Positions 1 to 5,971 of a DNA stretch of 6,090 bases are shown piece by piece (within the stretch, counting starts at the first letter, position 1; every line of letters starts with the position of its first letter). This DNA is from Syntrophomonadaceae bacterium (lineage in GTDB: Bacteria > Bacillota_D > Dethiobacteria > DTU022): contig PWUG01000258.1 of assembly GCA_003562605.1 (NCBI GenBank), forward strand, positions 1-6,090, written 5' to 3'. The position numbers and the translations under genes are program-made. The notes below the pieces were generated by a model. That model worked only from the letters and a program-made list of their open reading frames with translations. It was not told where the DNA came from and ran no database searches.

Positions 1-849
1 GCTTATGGAACCCCGGTTACAATTAATAAAAACGCAGTGGAAGCAAACCGGCTCATATTAACCGGTTCTATTGTTTATCATTTTCTGGCCGGCTGGGGAG
101 GCGGTAAAAAAGCTGTCCTTCCCGGCGTGGCCGGATATGAGACGATAATGAAAAATCATTCCCTTGCTTTCCACCCCGAACCTGGGAAGGGGCTAAACCC
201 AGCCGTCTGCGCCGCTAAAATAAGCGGCAATCCCTGCAGCGAAGACATGCTTCAGGGTGCCAATTTTGTTAAGCCTGACTTTTTAGTTAACAGTATTATC
301 AATGATTCCGCCCATAAAATAGCTTACGTCGTAGCCGGAGATTATATTACCGCTCATAAAAGGGGCTGCAGGCTGGTAAATGACCATTACGGCATATCCA
401 TTGACGGCAAGGCTGAACTCGTTATTGCCTCCTGCGGCGGGTACCCCAAAGATATAAACTTATACCAAACCTATAAGACGATCTACAATGCTCATTTTGC
501 CCTCGAAAAGGGGGGAACACTTCTGCTGCTGAGTGAAAGCCGTGAAGGGTTTGGCAGTGATGATTTCGAGTCAATTTTGATGACCTACACTGATAACCGG
601 TCCAGGGAAAAAGCCCTGCGCCGAAAATATACCATTGGCGGGCATATGGGCTACCACACTGCAGTAATGGCCGAAGAAAATGATATTGTAATTTATAGCG
701 ATCTACCTGCAAAAGACGTCCGGCAGATCGGTATGACCGCTGTCAAATCACTTGATGAGGGAATCAATTTAATTAAAGAGAAACACGGAGGAATACCACC
801 AGCCTATATTATGCCCTTCGGCGGCAGTACGCTGCCGGTTTTAGCCTAA
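1..849 (+). CDS. larA: LarA-family nickel-pincer 2-hydroxyacid racemase (lactate racemase-like), 5'-truncated by window edge
   Basis: The frame is open from base 1 (first residues AYGTPVTINKN) to TAA at 847-849, giving 282 residues. Family members are about 420-430 aa, so roughly 140 N-terminal residues lie outside the window; a GTG at 37 is internal, not the start. LarA racemises D-/L-lactate or related 2-hydroxyacids with a nickel-pincer nucleotide covalently bound to a lysine. Fragment His27 (in YHFLAG), Lys37 (in GGGKKAVLPG) and His53 (in MKNH) have exactly the spacing of His174, Lys184 (cofactor attachment) and His200 (nickel ligand) of Lactobacillus plantarum LarA. The ASCGGYPKDINLYQ segment (143-156) carries the lysine that probably matches its Lys298, and PFGGSTLP near the C-terminus is also typical. 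The other catalytic histidine would be in the missing part. The family includes racemases for hydroxyacids other than lactate, so the substrate is open; larB, larC and larE are not in view. No T-run terminator follows the stop. Confidence 0.9.
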   Translation, partial: AYGTPVTINKNAVEANRLILTGSIVYHFLAGWGGGKKAVLPGVAGYETIMKNHSLAFHPEPGKGLNPAVCAAKISGNPCSEDMLQGANFVKPDFLVNSIINDSAHKIAYVVAGDYITAHKRGCRLVNDHYGISIDGKAELVIASCGGYPKDINLYQTYKTIYNAHFALEKGGTLLLLSESREGFGSDDFESILMTYTDNRSREKALRRKYTIGGHMGYHTAVMAEENDIVIYSDLPAKDVRQIGMTAVKSLDEGINLIKEKHGGIPPAYIMPFGGSTLPVLA

Positions 850-869
850 AACTGCCAAACGGTTTCTGC

Positions 870-1643
870 TTACCGGGGGATACAATCTTCACAGGGGACA
901 TTTACCTGGCATTTACCGCAAATACTGTGTTCATAGCCATATTTTACACGCAGGGGTCTGGCATGGTCTTCAATGCGCGTGTAACGGTAACAGGCGGACT
1001 TATCCTTGCCCTCTGCTGTAATGGCACCCGAGGGACAGCGTTCGGCACAGGCACCACAGCTTTGGTCAGCAAAGAAAGGGCAGTTTTTAAAGGGACCGCC
1101 GGCATTGCGAAACGTAAACGGGAAATGCAAATCGGTAATTACACTGCCAAAACGGCCGGCAATGCCTATTTCCGTAATTAATCCCCTGCTCAGGCCGAAT
1201 GAACCCAGCCCTGCGGCGTAAGCAATGTGTCTTTCCGACCAGTTACTTTTAAAACTTTTATAATCGGCTATGTAATCTTCGTGCAGGGCAGGAACTACCG
1301 CCACACCGCCCATGTTCTCAAGTTCCTTTACCAGGTGGAGACGCATTTGTTTATTGAATTCCTCACCTAAGAAACGCCCGTGCAGCCATTCAGCTGAAGG
1401 AAGCGCGCCGTCGTAATTTGAACGGCGGACAAATTCACTAAAACGCAAAAAGTAGGAAATAACCGTAGAAGCACCGGGCAACCATTCCCGGGGGGGACGA
1501 AACAAAGAACCGATCACAGATTCTATACTGAAGTTTTCGAAAATGGAATCATCCGCAGCAGCAAAACCAGTCAATAAATTGTCATAGATCATTTCTCCGC
1601 CTGGAAGCCTATTCCCCGGATCGGCTTCCAGAAATTTGGCCAT
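870..1643 (-). CDS. QueG-like double [4Fe-4S] cluster protein (epoxyqueuosine reductase-related paralogue), function unknown
   Basis: This 257-residue protein resembles the C-terminal part of the epoxyqueuosine reductase (QueG) superfamily. The stretch RHIAYAAGLGSFGLSRGLIT (138-157) followed by FGSVITDL (165-172) matches the QueG core pattern (ER.AVRAGLGWIGKN...GEILTDL). Ferredoxin-like cysteines follow: C188, C196, C199 and C203 (CGACAERCP), then C242, C245, C251 and C254 (CGKCQVNVPCEDC), suggesting two [4Fe-4S] clusters; C218 is extra. It differs from true QueG. The first cysteine of the usual CxxCxxCxxxCP motif is displaced upstream to C188, and the VDTxP-type segment bearing the catalytic Asp just before ER is replaced by FKSNWSER. 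A redox role is likely, but tRNA queuosine synthesis is doubtful. No signal peptide or membrane segment is seen, so it should be cytoplasmic. ATG at 1643 has no Shine-Dalgarno; an in-frame CTG at 1671-1673 does (see findings). It converges on larA and diverges from the DUF401 gene. Confidence 0.8.
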   Translation of the reverse strand: MAKFLEADPGNRLPGGEMIYDNLLTGFAAADDSIFENFSIESVIGSLFRPPREWLPGASTVISYFLRFSEFVRRSNYDGALPSAEWLHGRFLGEEFNKQMRLHLVKELENMGGVAVVPALHEDYIADYKSFKSNWSERHIAYAAGLGSFGLSRGLITEIGIAGRFGSVITDLHFPFTFRNAGGPFKNCPFFADQSCGACAERCPSGAITAEGKDKSACYRYTRIEDHARPLRVKYGYEHSICGKCQVNVPCEDCIPR

Positions 1644-1683
1644 TGATTGATGGAGATATTTACTCTTGTTCAGGATATTTTTT

Positions 1684-1690
1684 CCCTCCC
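1684..1690 (-). promoter_or_regulatory. Ribosome binding site GGGAGGG upstream of the QueG-like gene
   Basis: GGGAGGG on the minus strand lies 10 bases before an in-frame CTG (1671-1673) but 40 bases before the first ATG (1643). No other purine-rich site is close to that ATG. Either translation begins upstream of the ATG at a non-AUG codon, or this motif is coincidental. Confidence 0.4.
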
Positions 1691-1719
1691 GCGGGTTCCG
1701 TAGAAAGCAAATTGATAAA

Positions 1720-1747
1720 AATATATATTTGACAGTCAGGCGGGCAA
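1720..1747 (-). promoter_or_regulatory. Putative sigma-A-type promoter of the QueG-like gene
   Basis: Reading leftwards, TTGCCC (1747-1742, 4 of 6 matches to TTGACA), a 16-base spacer and TATATT (1725-1720, 5 of 6 matches to TATAAT) make a plausible housekeeping promoter. The start point would be near 1713, about 40 bases before the CTG at 1673. The -35 box lies inside the dyad at 1734-1759, so a protein bound there could block it. This is pattern matching only. Confidence 0.4.
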
Positions 1748-1759
1748 TCCTGCCTGGCT
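1734..1759 (+). repeat. GC-rich inverted repeat (possible operator or leader hairpin) between divergent genes
   Basis: AGTCAGGCGGG (1734-1744) and CCTGCCTGGCT (1749-1759) flank a CAAT loop. As plus-strand RNA all 11 positions pair, two of them as G-U; the minus-strand transcript would have two A-C mismatches instead. The core CAGGC/GCCTG is perfect. No tight U-run follows and no plus-strand gene ends nearby, so it is not an ordinary terminator. It sits in an AT-rich region and covers the predicted -35 of the QueG-like gene, which fits a protein-binding operator; a structured leader of the DUF401 transcript is the alternative. Confidence 0.5.
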
Positions 1760-1796
1760 TTCGATTAATTACTATTATTTCATAATGATCTATTCA

Positions 1797-1825
1797 TTGC
1801 ACGGGCAGCTTCCCTGCGGTATGAT
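1797..1825 (+). promoter_or_regulatory. Weak candidate promoter for the DUF401 gene
   Basis: TTGCAC (1797-1802, 3 of 6 matches to TTGACA), a 17-base spacer and TATGAT (1820-1825, 5 of 6 matches to TATAAT) would start transcription about 20 bases before the start codon. A perfect TTGACA at 1729-1734 has no acceptable -10 at the right distance. CATAAT at 1781-1786 is another possible -10 but lacks a good -35. The true promoter cannot be decided by eye. Confidence 0.25.
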
Positions 1826-1843
1826 TAAAAAACTAACAATCGC

Positions 1844-1849
1844 AGGTGA
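1844..1849 (+). promoter_or_regulatory. Ribosome binding site AGGTGA that decides the DUF401 start
   Basis: AGGTGA precedes ATG 1855 by 5 bases and ATG 1852 by 2. An in-frame GTG at 1846 lies within the motif and has no Shine-Dalgarno of its own. The site therefore favours 1855 as the start. Confidence 0.6.
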
Positions 1850-1854
1850 ATATG

Positions 1855-3096
1855 ATGCCATGGTTTATCGCTTTATCCGGTTCAATTATTATCATCCTGA
1901 TTTGTATATACAGCAAGCTTAATATCGGCCTGACCATGCTCGCAGGAGCTGCCACCCTGGGTTTGCTGGCAGGTCTGCCCCTGTCCGGCTTTTTAGAAGT
2001 ACTAACCGGAGGACTGTGGAACAGCATCACCATAATGCTAATTATCAGCATCCTGCTGCTTGGAGTCTTAGGCCACATTCTCAAAGAAACGGGCGCCATG
2101 GAAGAAATTATCCTAAACCTGAACGCCCTGGTGTCCGATATACGCATCATAGCTGCCACGATGCCCATGATAATAGGGATGCTGACTGTACCCGGCGGCG
2201 CAATTCTTTCGGCTCCGCTGTGCGCCGAGGCGGGAACCCGGCTGGAAGTCTCCCCGGTGCGCCAGGCAGTTATCAACAACTGGTTCAGGCATGTTCTTTA
2301 TTTCATGTTCCCCCTCTTCCCCAGTTTAATTATTGCCTCCGAGTTATCCGGAGTCAGTCTGAGCCGTTTTTTCCTGCATAATTTACCACTGACTGTAATC
2401 GGGACTATCTTCGGATTTTATTTCCTATTTAAAGGCTACAGCGGCTCAAAAGAGGTAAATAGCATTTCCTTTTCCTGGCGAAGGGCAGGGTTTCTGATAA
2501 AAAGCATCCTGCCGCTGATATTTATTCTCATCCTGGTAGTAGTTTTTGATCTCTATTTTCCGTTTGCCCTTGTGGCAGGCATTACTTTGGCTCTCTTTAA
2601 TTATCTGCCGCGGGGTAAAAGGAGCCAGGAAGTAATCCGGCGTCTGCGCACGATGCTGCTTCCGGGGGTCAAAATCCCGGTTGCCCTGGTCATCGCCGGA
2701 ATCATGCTCTATAAAGAAATGCTTACCCGTACCGGTGTGATTTACGATATGACAAACCTGGTTCTGGAACTGGGTTTACCGGTTATCGTGCTGATTGCCG
2801 TAATCTCTTTCCTTGTGGGAATGCTTACCGGAGACAACTCGGCCAGCGTGGTTATTCTCTTTCCTTTATTTATGCCCCTGGTCCCGGCGGGCGGGGCAGT
2901 TTATACCGCTTACCTCGCCTTTATTTATGCCGGATCGACAGCCGGTCATATTATATCCCCCGCTCATCCCTGCTTTTCATTGACAAAAGAATATTACTCC
3001 GTCGAAATAAAAGAATTTATTGTGCTAACTCTGCCCATGCTGGCAGTGGTTATGGCAGCCGGCTTTCTGATAACGGCACTATTCGGCTATCACTGA
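1855..3096 (+). CDS. DUF401 family integral membrane protein, probable IT-superfamily transporter
   Basis: This 413-residue protein is very hydrophobic, with roughly 10-12 membrane-spanning segments throughout its length and no separate soluble domain. Segments I associate with DUF401 (PF04165) are present: VPGGAILSAPL (about 112-122), NNWFRHVLYFMFPLFPS (about 141-157), TGDNSASVVILFP (about 325-337) and, near the C-terminus, STAGHIISPAHPCFSLTKEYY (about 361-381). The paired Gly/Pro-rich stretches in the two halves resemble the re-entrant loops of gluconate- or citrate-type permeases of the ion transporter superfamily, so solute transport across the cytoplasmic membrane is inferred; the substrate is unknown. 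The start is ATG at 1855 because AGGTGA at 1844-1849 lies 5 bases upstream; ATG 1852 is too close to that site and GTG 1846 overlaps it. The gene appears monocistronic, diverging from the QueG-like gene and ending in a strong terminator. Confidence 0.85.
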   Translation: MPWFIALSGSIIIILICIYSKLNIGLTMLAGAATLGLLAGLPLSGFLEVLTGGLWNSITIMLIISILLLGVLGHILKETGAMEEIILNLNALVSDIRIIAATMPMIIGMLTVPGGAILSAPLCAEAGTRLEVSPVRQAVINNWFRHVLYFMFPLFPSLIIASELSGVSLSRFFLHNLPLTVIGTIFGFYFLFKGYSGSKEVNSISFSWRRAGFLIKSILPLIFILILVVVFDLYFPFALVAGITLALFNYLPRGKRSQEVIRRLRTMLLPGVKIPVALVIAGIMLYKEMLTRTGVIYDMTNLVLELGLPVIVLIAVISFLVGMLTGDNSASVVILFPLFMPLVPAGGAVYTAYLAFIYAGSTAGHIISPAHPCFSLTKEYYSVEIKEFIVLTLPMLAVVMAAGFLITALFGYH

Positions 3097-3116
3097 TAGC
3101 CTGGTTCTAAATAAAC

Positions 3117-3153
3117 AGGGAGGCCCGATCTGGCAGGCCCCCTATTTTTTTTT
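3117..3153 (+). terminator. Strong intrinsic terminator after the DUF401 gene, probably bidirectional
   Basis: AGGG-A-GGCC (3117-3125) pairs with GGCCCCCT (3136-3143) as an 8-bp GC-rich stem with one bulged A and a 10-base loop. An A and then nine T residues (3145-3153) follow. It begins 20 bases after the DUF401 stop. On the minus strand the same hairpin comes 43 bases after the ligase stop and is followed by a broken U-rich run (TGTTTATTT), so it may also end that transcript, though less efficiently. Confidence 0.9.
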
Positions 3154-3186
3154 GCTTTCCTGGATTGTACTATGCAGATCTGCAGA

Positions 3187-4968
3187 TCACACCGGTTCCA
3201 GCGATTTTAATTCGCGTTTAAGGTACTGGGTGCGGCTCAGGTTTCGCTGCAGTTTCCCGGAACTGGTTTTCGGCATTGTTCCCGGCTGGACCAGTACGAT
3301 ATCACGGGGAGGGAAGCCGACTATAGCAATAACCTGTTCGCGAATTGCCCGTCTGACCGCTACAAGATCCTCTGCACGTACTTCAGCGACGACAACTATA
3401 GTTTCTTTCCGCTTACTGCCCTCAACCCCAAAAGCGATAACATTTCCAGCCCGCACTCCTTCAACTCCTCCAACAGCCCTTTCTATATCTTCCGGAAATA
3501 TATTCCGGCCGGCAATAATGATGACATCTTTAATTCTTCCGCACAAAATAAGTTCAGGCGGCCCGCCTTCCGGGCTATTTACAAAATATGCAAGATCGCC
3601 TGTCCTCAGCCAGCCATCTTTAAAGAGGCTTTTATTAAGATCCGGCCGCTTATAGTAGCCCGTTGTAACCGAGGTACCCTTTATTTCAAGCTCTCCGACT
3701 TCACGTATCCCTCTTAATTCCCCGGTTTCCAGGTCCCGGATACGCATTTCGAGGCCGGGAATAGGTGTTCCGAGTAAAGGAAAAGACCGTGTGCCTTCGT
3801 CATTTGGGTTAGCAGGTTTGGCAATCCTTTCTCCTTCGAGGGCATTACGATCAACAGTATCAACGGCCATACCTCTTAATGGCGGCGGGAAAGTCCCGCC
3901 GAGAGAAAGCTCGGCCATACCAAAGGCGCAGAATACTGCTTCGCCCCTGAAACCATGCGGTTCAGCTGCCTTAATCAAAGTTTCCACAACATCCGGATCA
4001 ACCGGTTCGGCTCCATTAAGCGCCAGGCGCACCCGGGACAAATCTAAGGTTTCTCCTTTATCGGTCATTCTGCGAAAAGCACGGGTAGCTAAAACCCAAG
4101 AAAAATTCGGTCCTGAGGTCACTGTTCCCTTGTAGTCATGTATCCAATGCATCCAATCAGCCGGCCGGGAAAGAAAATCCTGTGGTGATGCCAGAACCAG
4201 GGAACAACCGGATACCATCGGGACTGTAAGTAATCCAACCAGGCCCATATCATGATATAAGGGCAGCCATGAGACAAAAATATCTTCAGGCACCACCTGA
4301 GCGGCTTCAATCATCCCGGCAATATTGGCTTCCAGGATACGATGGGGGAGCATGACCCCTTTTGGGTTTGAAGTTGAGCCTGATGTGAACTGTAAAATGG
4401 CCAGACGCTCGGGATCATAAGGTACTTCTTTGTAATCATCTACAGTCGGCCGATCCTGACCCGGTTCCAGTTCATCGAGAAGCAGGACGGGTGGATCGCC
4501 GGGTTTTGTTTCATGAAATGCCGCCAGATCAGGATCAAGCAGAAGCAGCCTGATATCGCCGTGCAGCATTAGTGCCCTGGTCTGGCTGGCAAACTCTTCA
4601 ACAGAGCTGAAGCGCATCGGGATCGGAATCATACTGACACTTCCGCCGGCCAGCCATACGGCCTGAATGGCAGTAACCAGGTTACGGGTTGTCGGGCCAA
4701 GAAGAGCAATATGGTCTCCGGGCTGAACACCTTTGGCCTGCAGAGAAGCAGCCATTGCTTTGGCAGCCTGGTGCAGCTGCCCCCAGGTCAGGGTTACAGC
4801 CTGTTTATCGTTATTTCCCGCAGCAGAACCAACAAAAGTAATAGTATTTGAACCCCCTGCAACCTGCCTGATTCGCATAAGCAGTGGTTCGGCTTTAATT
4901 GCATCATCTGCTGTTTTTATGATCAGTGCTTTATTTTGATTTGTTTCTGTTAGCTCTCGATCAGTCAT
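3187..4968 (-). CDS. Adenylate-forming acyl ligase, fatty acyl-AMP ligase (FAAL)-like
   Basis: This 593-residue protein is a complete member of the ANL superfamily, which activates carboxylic acids as acyl-AMP. The motifs, in order, are phosphate loop TSGSTSNPKG (about 195-204), SWLPLYHDMGL (about 233-243, a FAAL hallmark), GMAE (about 350-353), DGWLRTGDL (about 451-459), the hinge region GRIKDVIIIAGRNIFPEDIE (about 477-496) and PKTSSGKLQR (about 566-575) with the C-terminal catalytic Lys near 572. About 46 residues separate GMAE from GTPIPG (400-405), the region where FAALs carry an extra segment that disfavours CoA. FAALs usually pass acyl-AMP to an acyl carrier protein; a fatty acyl-CoA ligase is the main alternative. 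No carrier or synthase domain is fused or adjacent. There is no signal peptide, so it should be cytoplasmic. The start is ATG 4968, with AGGAGG 6 bases upstream; GTG 4971 is only 3 bases from it. It is separated from codY by a terminator. Confidence 0.88.
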   Translation of the reverse strand: MTDRELTETNQNKALIIKTADDAIKAEPLLMRIRQVAGGSNTITFVGSAAGNNDKQAVTLTWGQLHQAAKAMAASLQAKGVQPGDHIALLGPTTRNLVTAIQAVWLAGGSVSMIPIPMRFSSVEEFASQTRALMLHGDIRLLLLDPDLAAFHETKPGDPPVLLLDELEPGQDRPTVDDYKEVPYDPERLAILQFTSGSTSNPKGVMLPHRILEANIAGMIEAAQVVPEDIFVSWLPLYHDMGLVGLLTVPMVSGCSLVLASPQDFLSRPADWMHWIHDYKGTVTSGPNFSWVLATRAFRRMTDKGETLDLSRVRLALNGAEPVDPDVVETLIKAAEPHGFRGEAVFCAFGMAELSLGGTFPPPLRGMAVDTVDRNALEGERIAKPANPNDEGTRSFPLLGTPIPGLEMRIRDLETGELRGIREVGELEIKGTSVTTGYYKRPDLNKSLFKDGWLRTGDLAYFVNSPEGGPPELILCGRIKDVIIIAGRNIFPEDIERAVGGVEGVRAGNVIAFGVEGSKRKETIVVVAEVRAEDLVAVRRAIREQVIAIVGFPPRDIVLVQPGTMPKTSSGKLQRNLSRTQYLKRELKSLEPV

Positions 4969-4974
4969 CACTTA

Positions 4975-4980
4975 CCTCCT
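4975..4980 (-). promoter_or_regulatory. Consensus ribosome binding site AGGAGG of the acyl ligase gene
   Basis: A perfect AGGAGG lies 6 bases before ATG 4968 and only 3 before an adjacent in-frame GTG 4971, so ATG is the better start. The upstream leader (4981-5040) is very AT-rich, with several TATA-like boxes, but I find no convincing paired -35/-10. The AACCGGTT palindrome at 5031-5038 is short and probably incidental. Confidence 0.8.
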
Positions 4981-5071
4981 GTAAAATATATTAATAATAA
5001 AATATGAATAAGAGATATATATTTCCCACGAACCGGTTAATACCCTTTTTTGATCTGCCTGAAAGACCCTG

Positions 5072-5118
5072 AAAAAGAAAAAGGAACGGTCTTTAACTAA
5101 GTAAGACCATCCCTTTTT
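5072..5118 (-). terminator. Strong intrinsic terminator of the hslU-codY transcript
   Basis: Read leftwards, AAAAAGGGATGGTCTT (5118-5103) pairs with AAGACCGTTCCTTTTT (5093-5078) as an uninterrupted 16-bp stem with two G-U pairs and a 9-base loop. The 3' arm runs into TTTTTCTTTTT. On the plus strand the two G-U positions become A-C mismatches, so the element is oriented for the minus strand. It begins 28 bases after the codY stop and insulates codY from the acyl ligase gene. Confidence 0.92.
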
Positions 5119-5145
5119 GGTTGCCATTCAGCCATTCATTATTGC

Positions 5146-5940
5146 CTAGTACGGTTTCGATTTTTTAGCCAGGTAATCCAACAGGAACGGATTTAAAACC
5201 TTAATATATGTTCCTTTCATGCCAAGTGAACGGGATTCAATTACTCCGGCACTTTCGAATTTGCGAAGGGCATTAACAATCACGGATCGGGTTATGCCCA
5301 ACTGGTCGGCAATTTTACTGGCCACCAGGAGCCCCTCGACTCCGCCGAGTTCTTCAAAGATATGCTCGACTGCTTCAAGTTCAGAATAAGACAGGGTTGC
5401 CACTGCTAGTTGAACGACTGCCTTATTGCGGGCATCTTCTTCTATTTCTTCCTGTCTTGATCTAAGCATCTCCATACCGACCACTGTTGCACCGGTCTCA
5501 GCAAGAATTAGATCCTCGGCATCAAACAACTCGTTAAAGCGAGCAAGCAGCAAAGTGCCAATCTGATCACCACCGCCAATGATAGGTACTATCGTGGTAA
5601 TCTTATTGGCAAAGAGGCACCTTTCCGAGTCTATAAAAACACAGTCATTTGTTTTTTGTCGCAAGTTAACCCTGGATTCGTCTTCCCTCAACAGGAATTC
5701 ATTGTAGTCCTCGGGGAAATTGCCATCCTCCAGTACGTTGTTAACCATTAATTCACATTCAAACTCATCAACGAGAGACCAACCTAATATCACACCTTGC
5801 CGATCGGCAATATAGACATTGGCATGAATAACATTCTTAAGAACATCGGCTACATCCTTAAAGTTTACATGCTGGCCCGCGCTTTTCTGTAAAATCTTGT
5901 TAATACGACGAGTCTTCTCAAGTAAGGGAGAAGAAATCAC
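5146..5940 (-). CDS. codY: GTP-sensing pleiotropic transcriptional regulator CodY
   Basis: This 264-residue protein is colinear with Bacillus subtilis CodY (259 aa). The N-terminal GAF-type effector domain starts at [13 protein letters not shown] and includes [10 protein letters not shown]. The linker [15 protein letters not shown] and [16 protein letters not shown] leads to the winged helix-turn-helix, where [20 protein letters not shown] and [22 protein letters not shown] are almost identical to B. subtilis. CodY is a cytoplasmic dimer that represses nutrient-limitation genes when charged with branched-chain amino acids and GTP. The start is GTG 5940 because AAAGGTGG (5950-5957) lies 9 bases upstream and the resulting N-terminus fits the family length. 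ATG 5967, nine codons upstream and 4 bases after the hslU stop, has no Shine-Dalgarno. Several effector-pocket residues differ from B. subtilis (see findings). It follows hslU, as in other Bacillota, and ends in a strong terminator. Confidence 0.97.
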   Translation of the reverse strand: MISSPLLEKTRRINKILQKSAGQHVNFKDVADVLKNVIHANVYIADRQGVILGWSLVDEFECELMVNNVLEDGNFPEDYNEFLLREDESRVNLRQKTNDCVFIDSERCLFANKITTIVPIIGGGDQIGTLLLARFNELFDAEDLILAETGATVVGMEMLRSRQEEIEEDARNKAVVQLAVATLSYSELEAVEHIFEELGGVEGLLVASKIADQLGITRSVIVNALRKFESAGVIESRSLGMKGTYIKVLNPFLLDYLAKKSKPY

Positions 5941-5949
5941 GTCTTTCAC

Positions 5950-5957
5950 CCACCTTT
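5950..5957 (-). promoter_or_regulatory. Ribosome binding site AAAGGTGG that decides the codY start
   Basis: AAAGGTGG matches the consensus AAAGGAGG at 7 of 8 positions and lies 9 bases before GTG 5940. No comparable site precedes ATG 5967. It supports the shorter CodY. Confidence 0.6.
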
Positions 5958-5971
5958 CTTCACTCATGAAT

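Noticed and set aside
422..712. Minus-strand open frame of 96 codons inside the larA region
   Set aside because: It lies wholly opposite conserved LarA sequence, has no recognisable motif and no ribosome binding site; it is a shadow frame.
850..869. Possible terminator between the convergent larA and QueG-like genes
   Set aside because: The 20-base gap has only a weak AAACGGTTT near-palindrome and no T-run in either direction.
927..1221. Two overlapping plus-strand open frames opposite the QueG-like gene
   Set aside because: They lie antisense to the cysteine cluster region, overlap each other and match no family pattern; they are shadow frames.
1833..2279. Minus-strand open frame of 148 codons over the start of the DUF401 gene
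   Set aside because: It is antisense to a clear membrane protein with its own ribosome binding site. The low-complexity Ser/Met/Ile/Pro-rich translation is what reversed membrane-helix codons produce.
3152..3655. Plus-strand open frame of 167 codons opposite the acyl ligase gene, starting at the terminator
   Set aside because: It begins in the T-run of the terminator, and its Ser/Arg/Thr-rich translation is typical of antisense to the conserved ligase C-terminus; no family is recognisable.
5031..5038. AACCGGTT palindrome upstream of the ligase gene, also found at 60-67 inside larA, considered as a regulator site
   Set aside because: It is only 8 bases, and a second copy inside coding sequence can easily occur by chance. 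It does not resemble a CodY box (AATTTTCWGAAAATT), and I saw no convincing CodY box elsewhere in the window.
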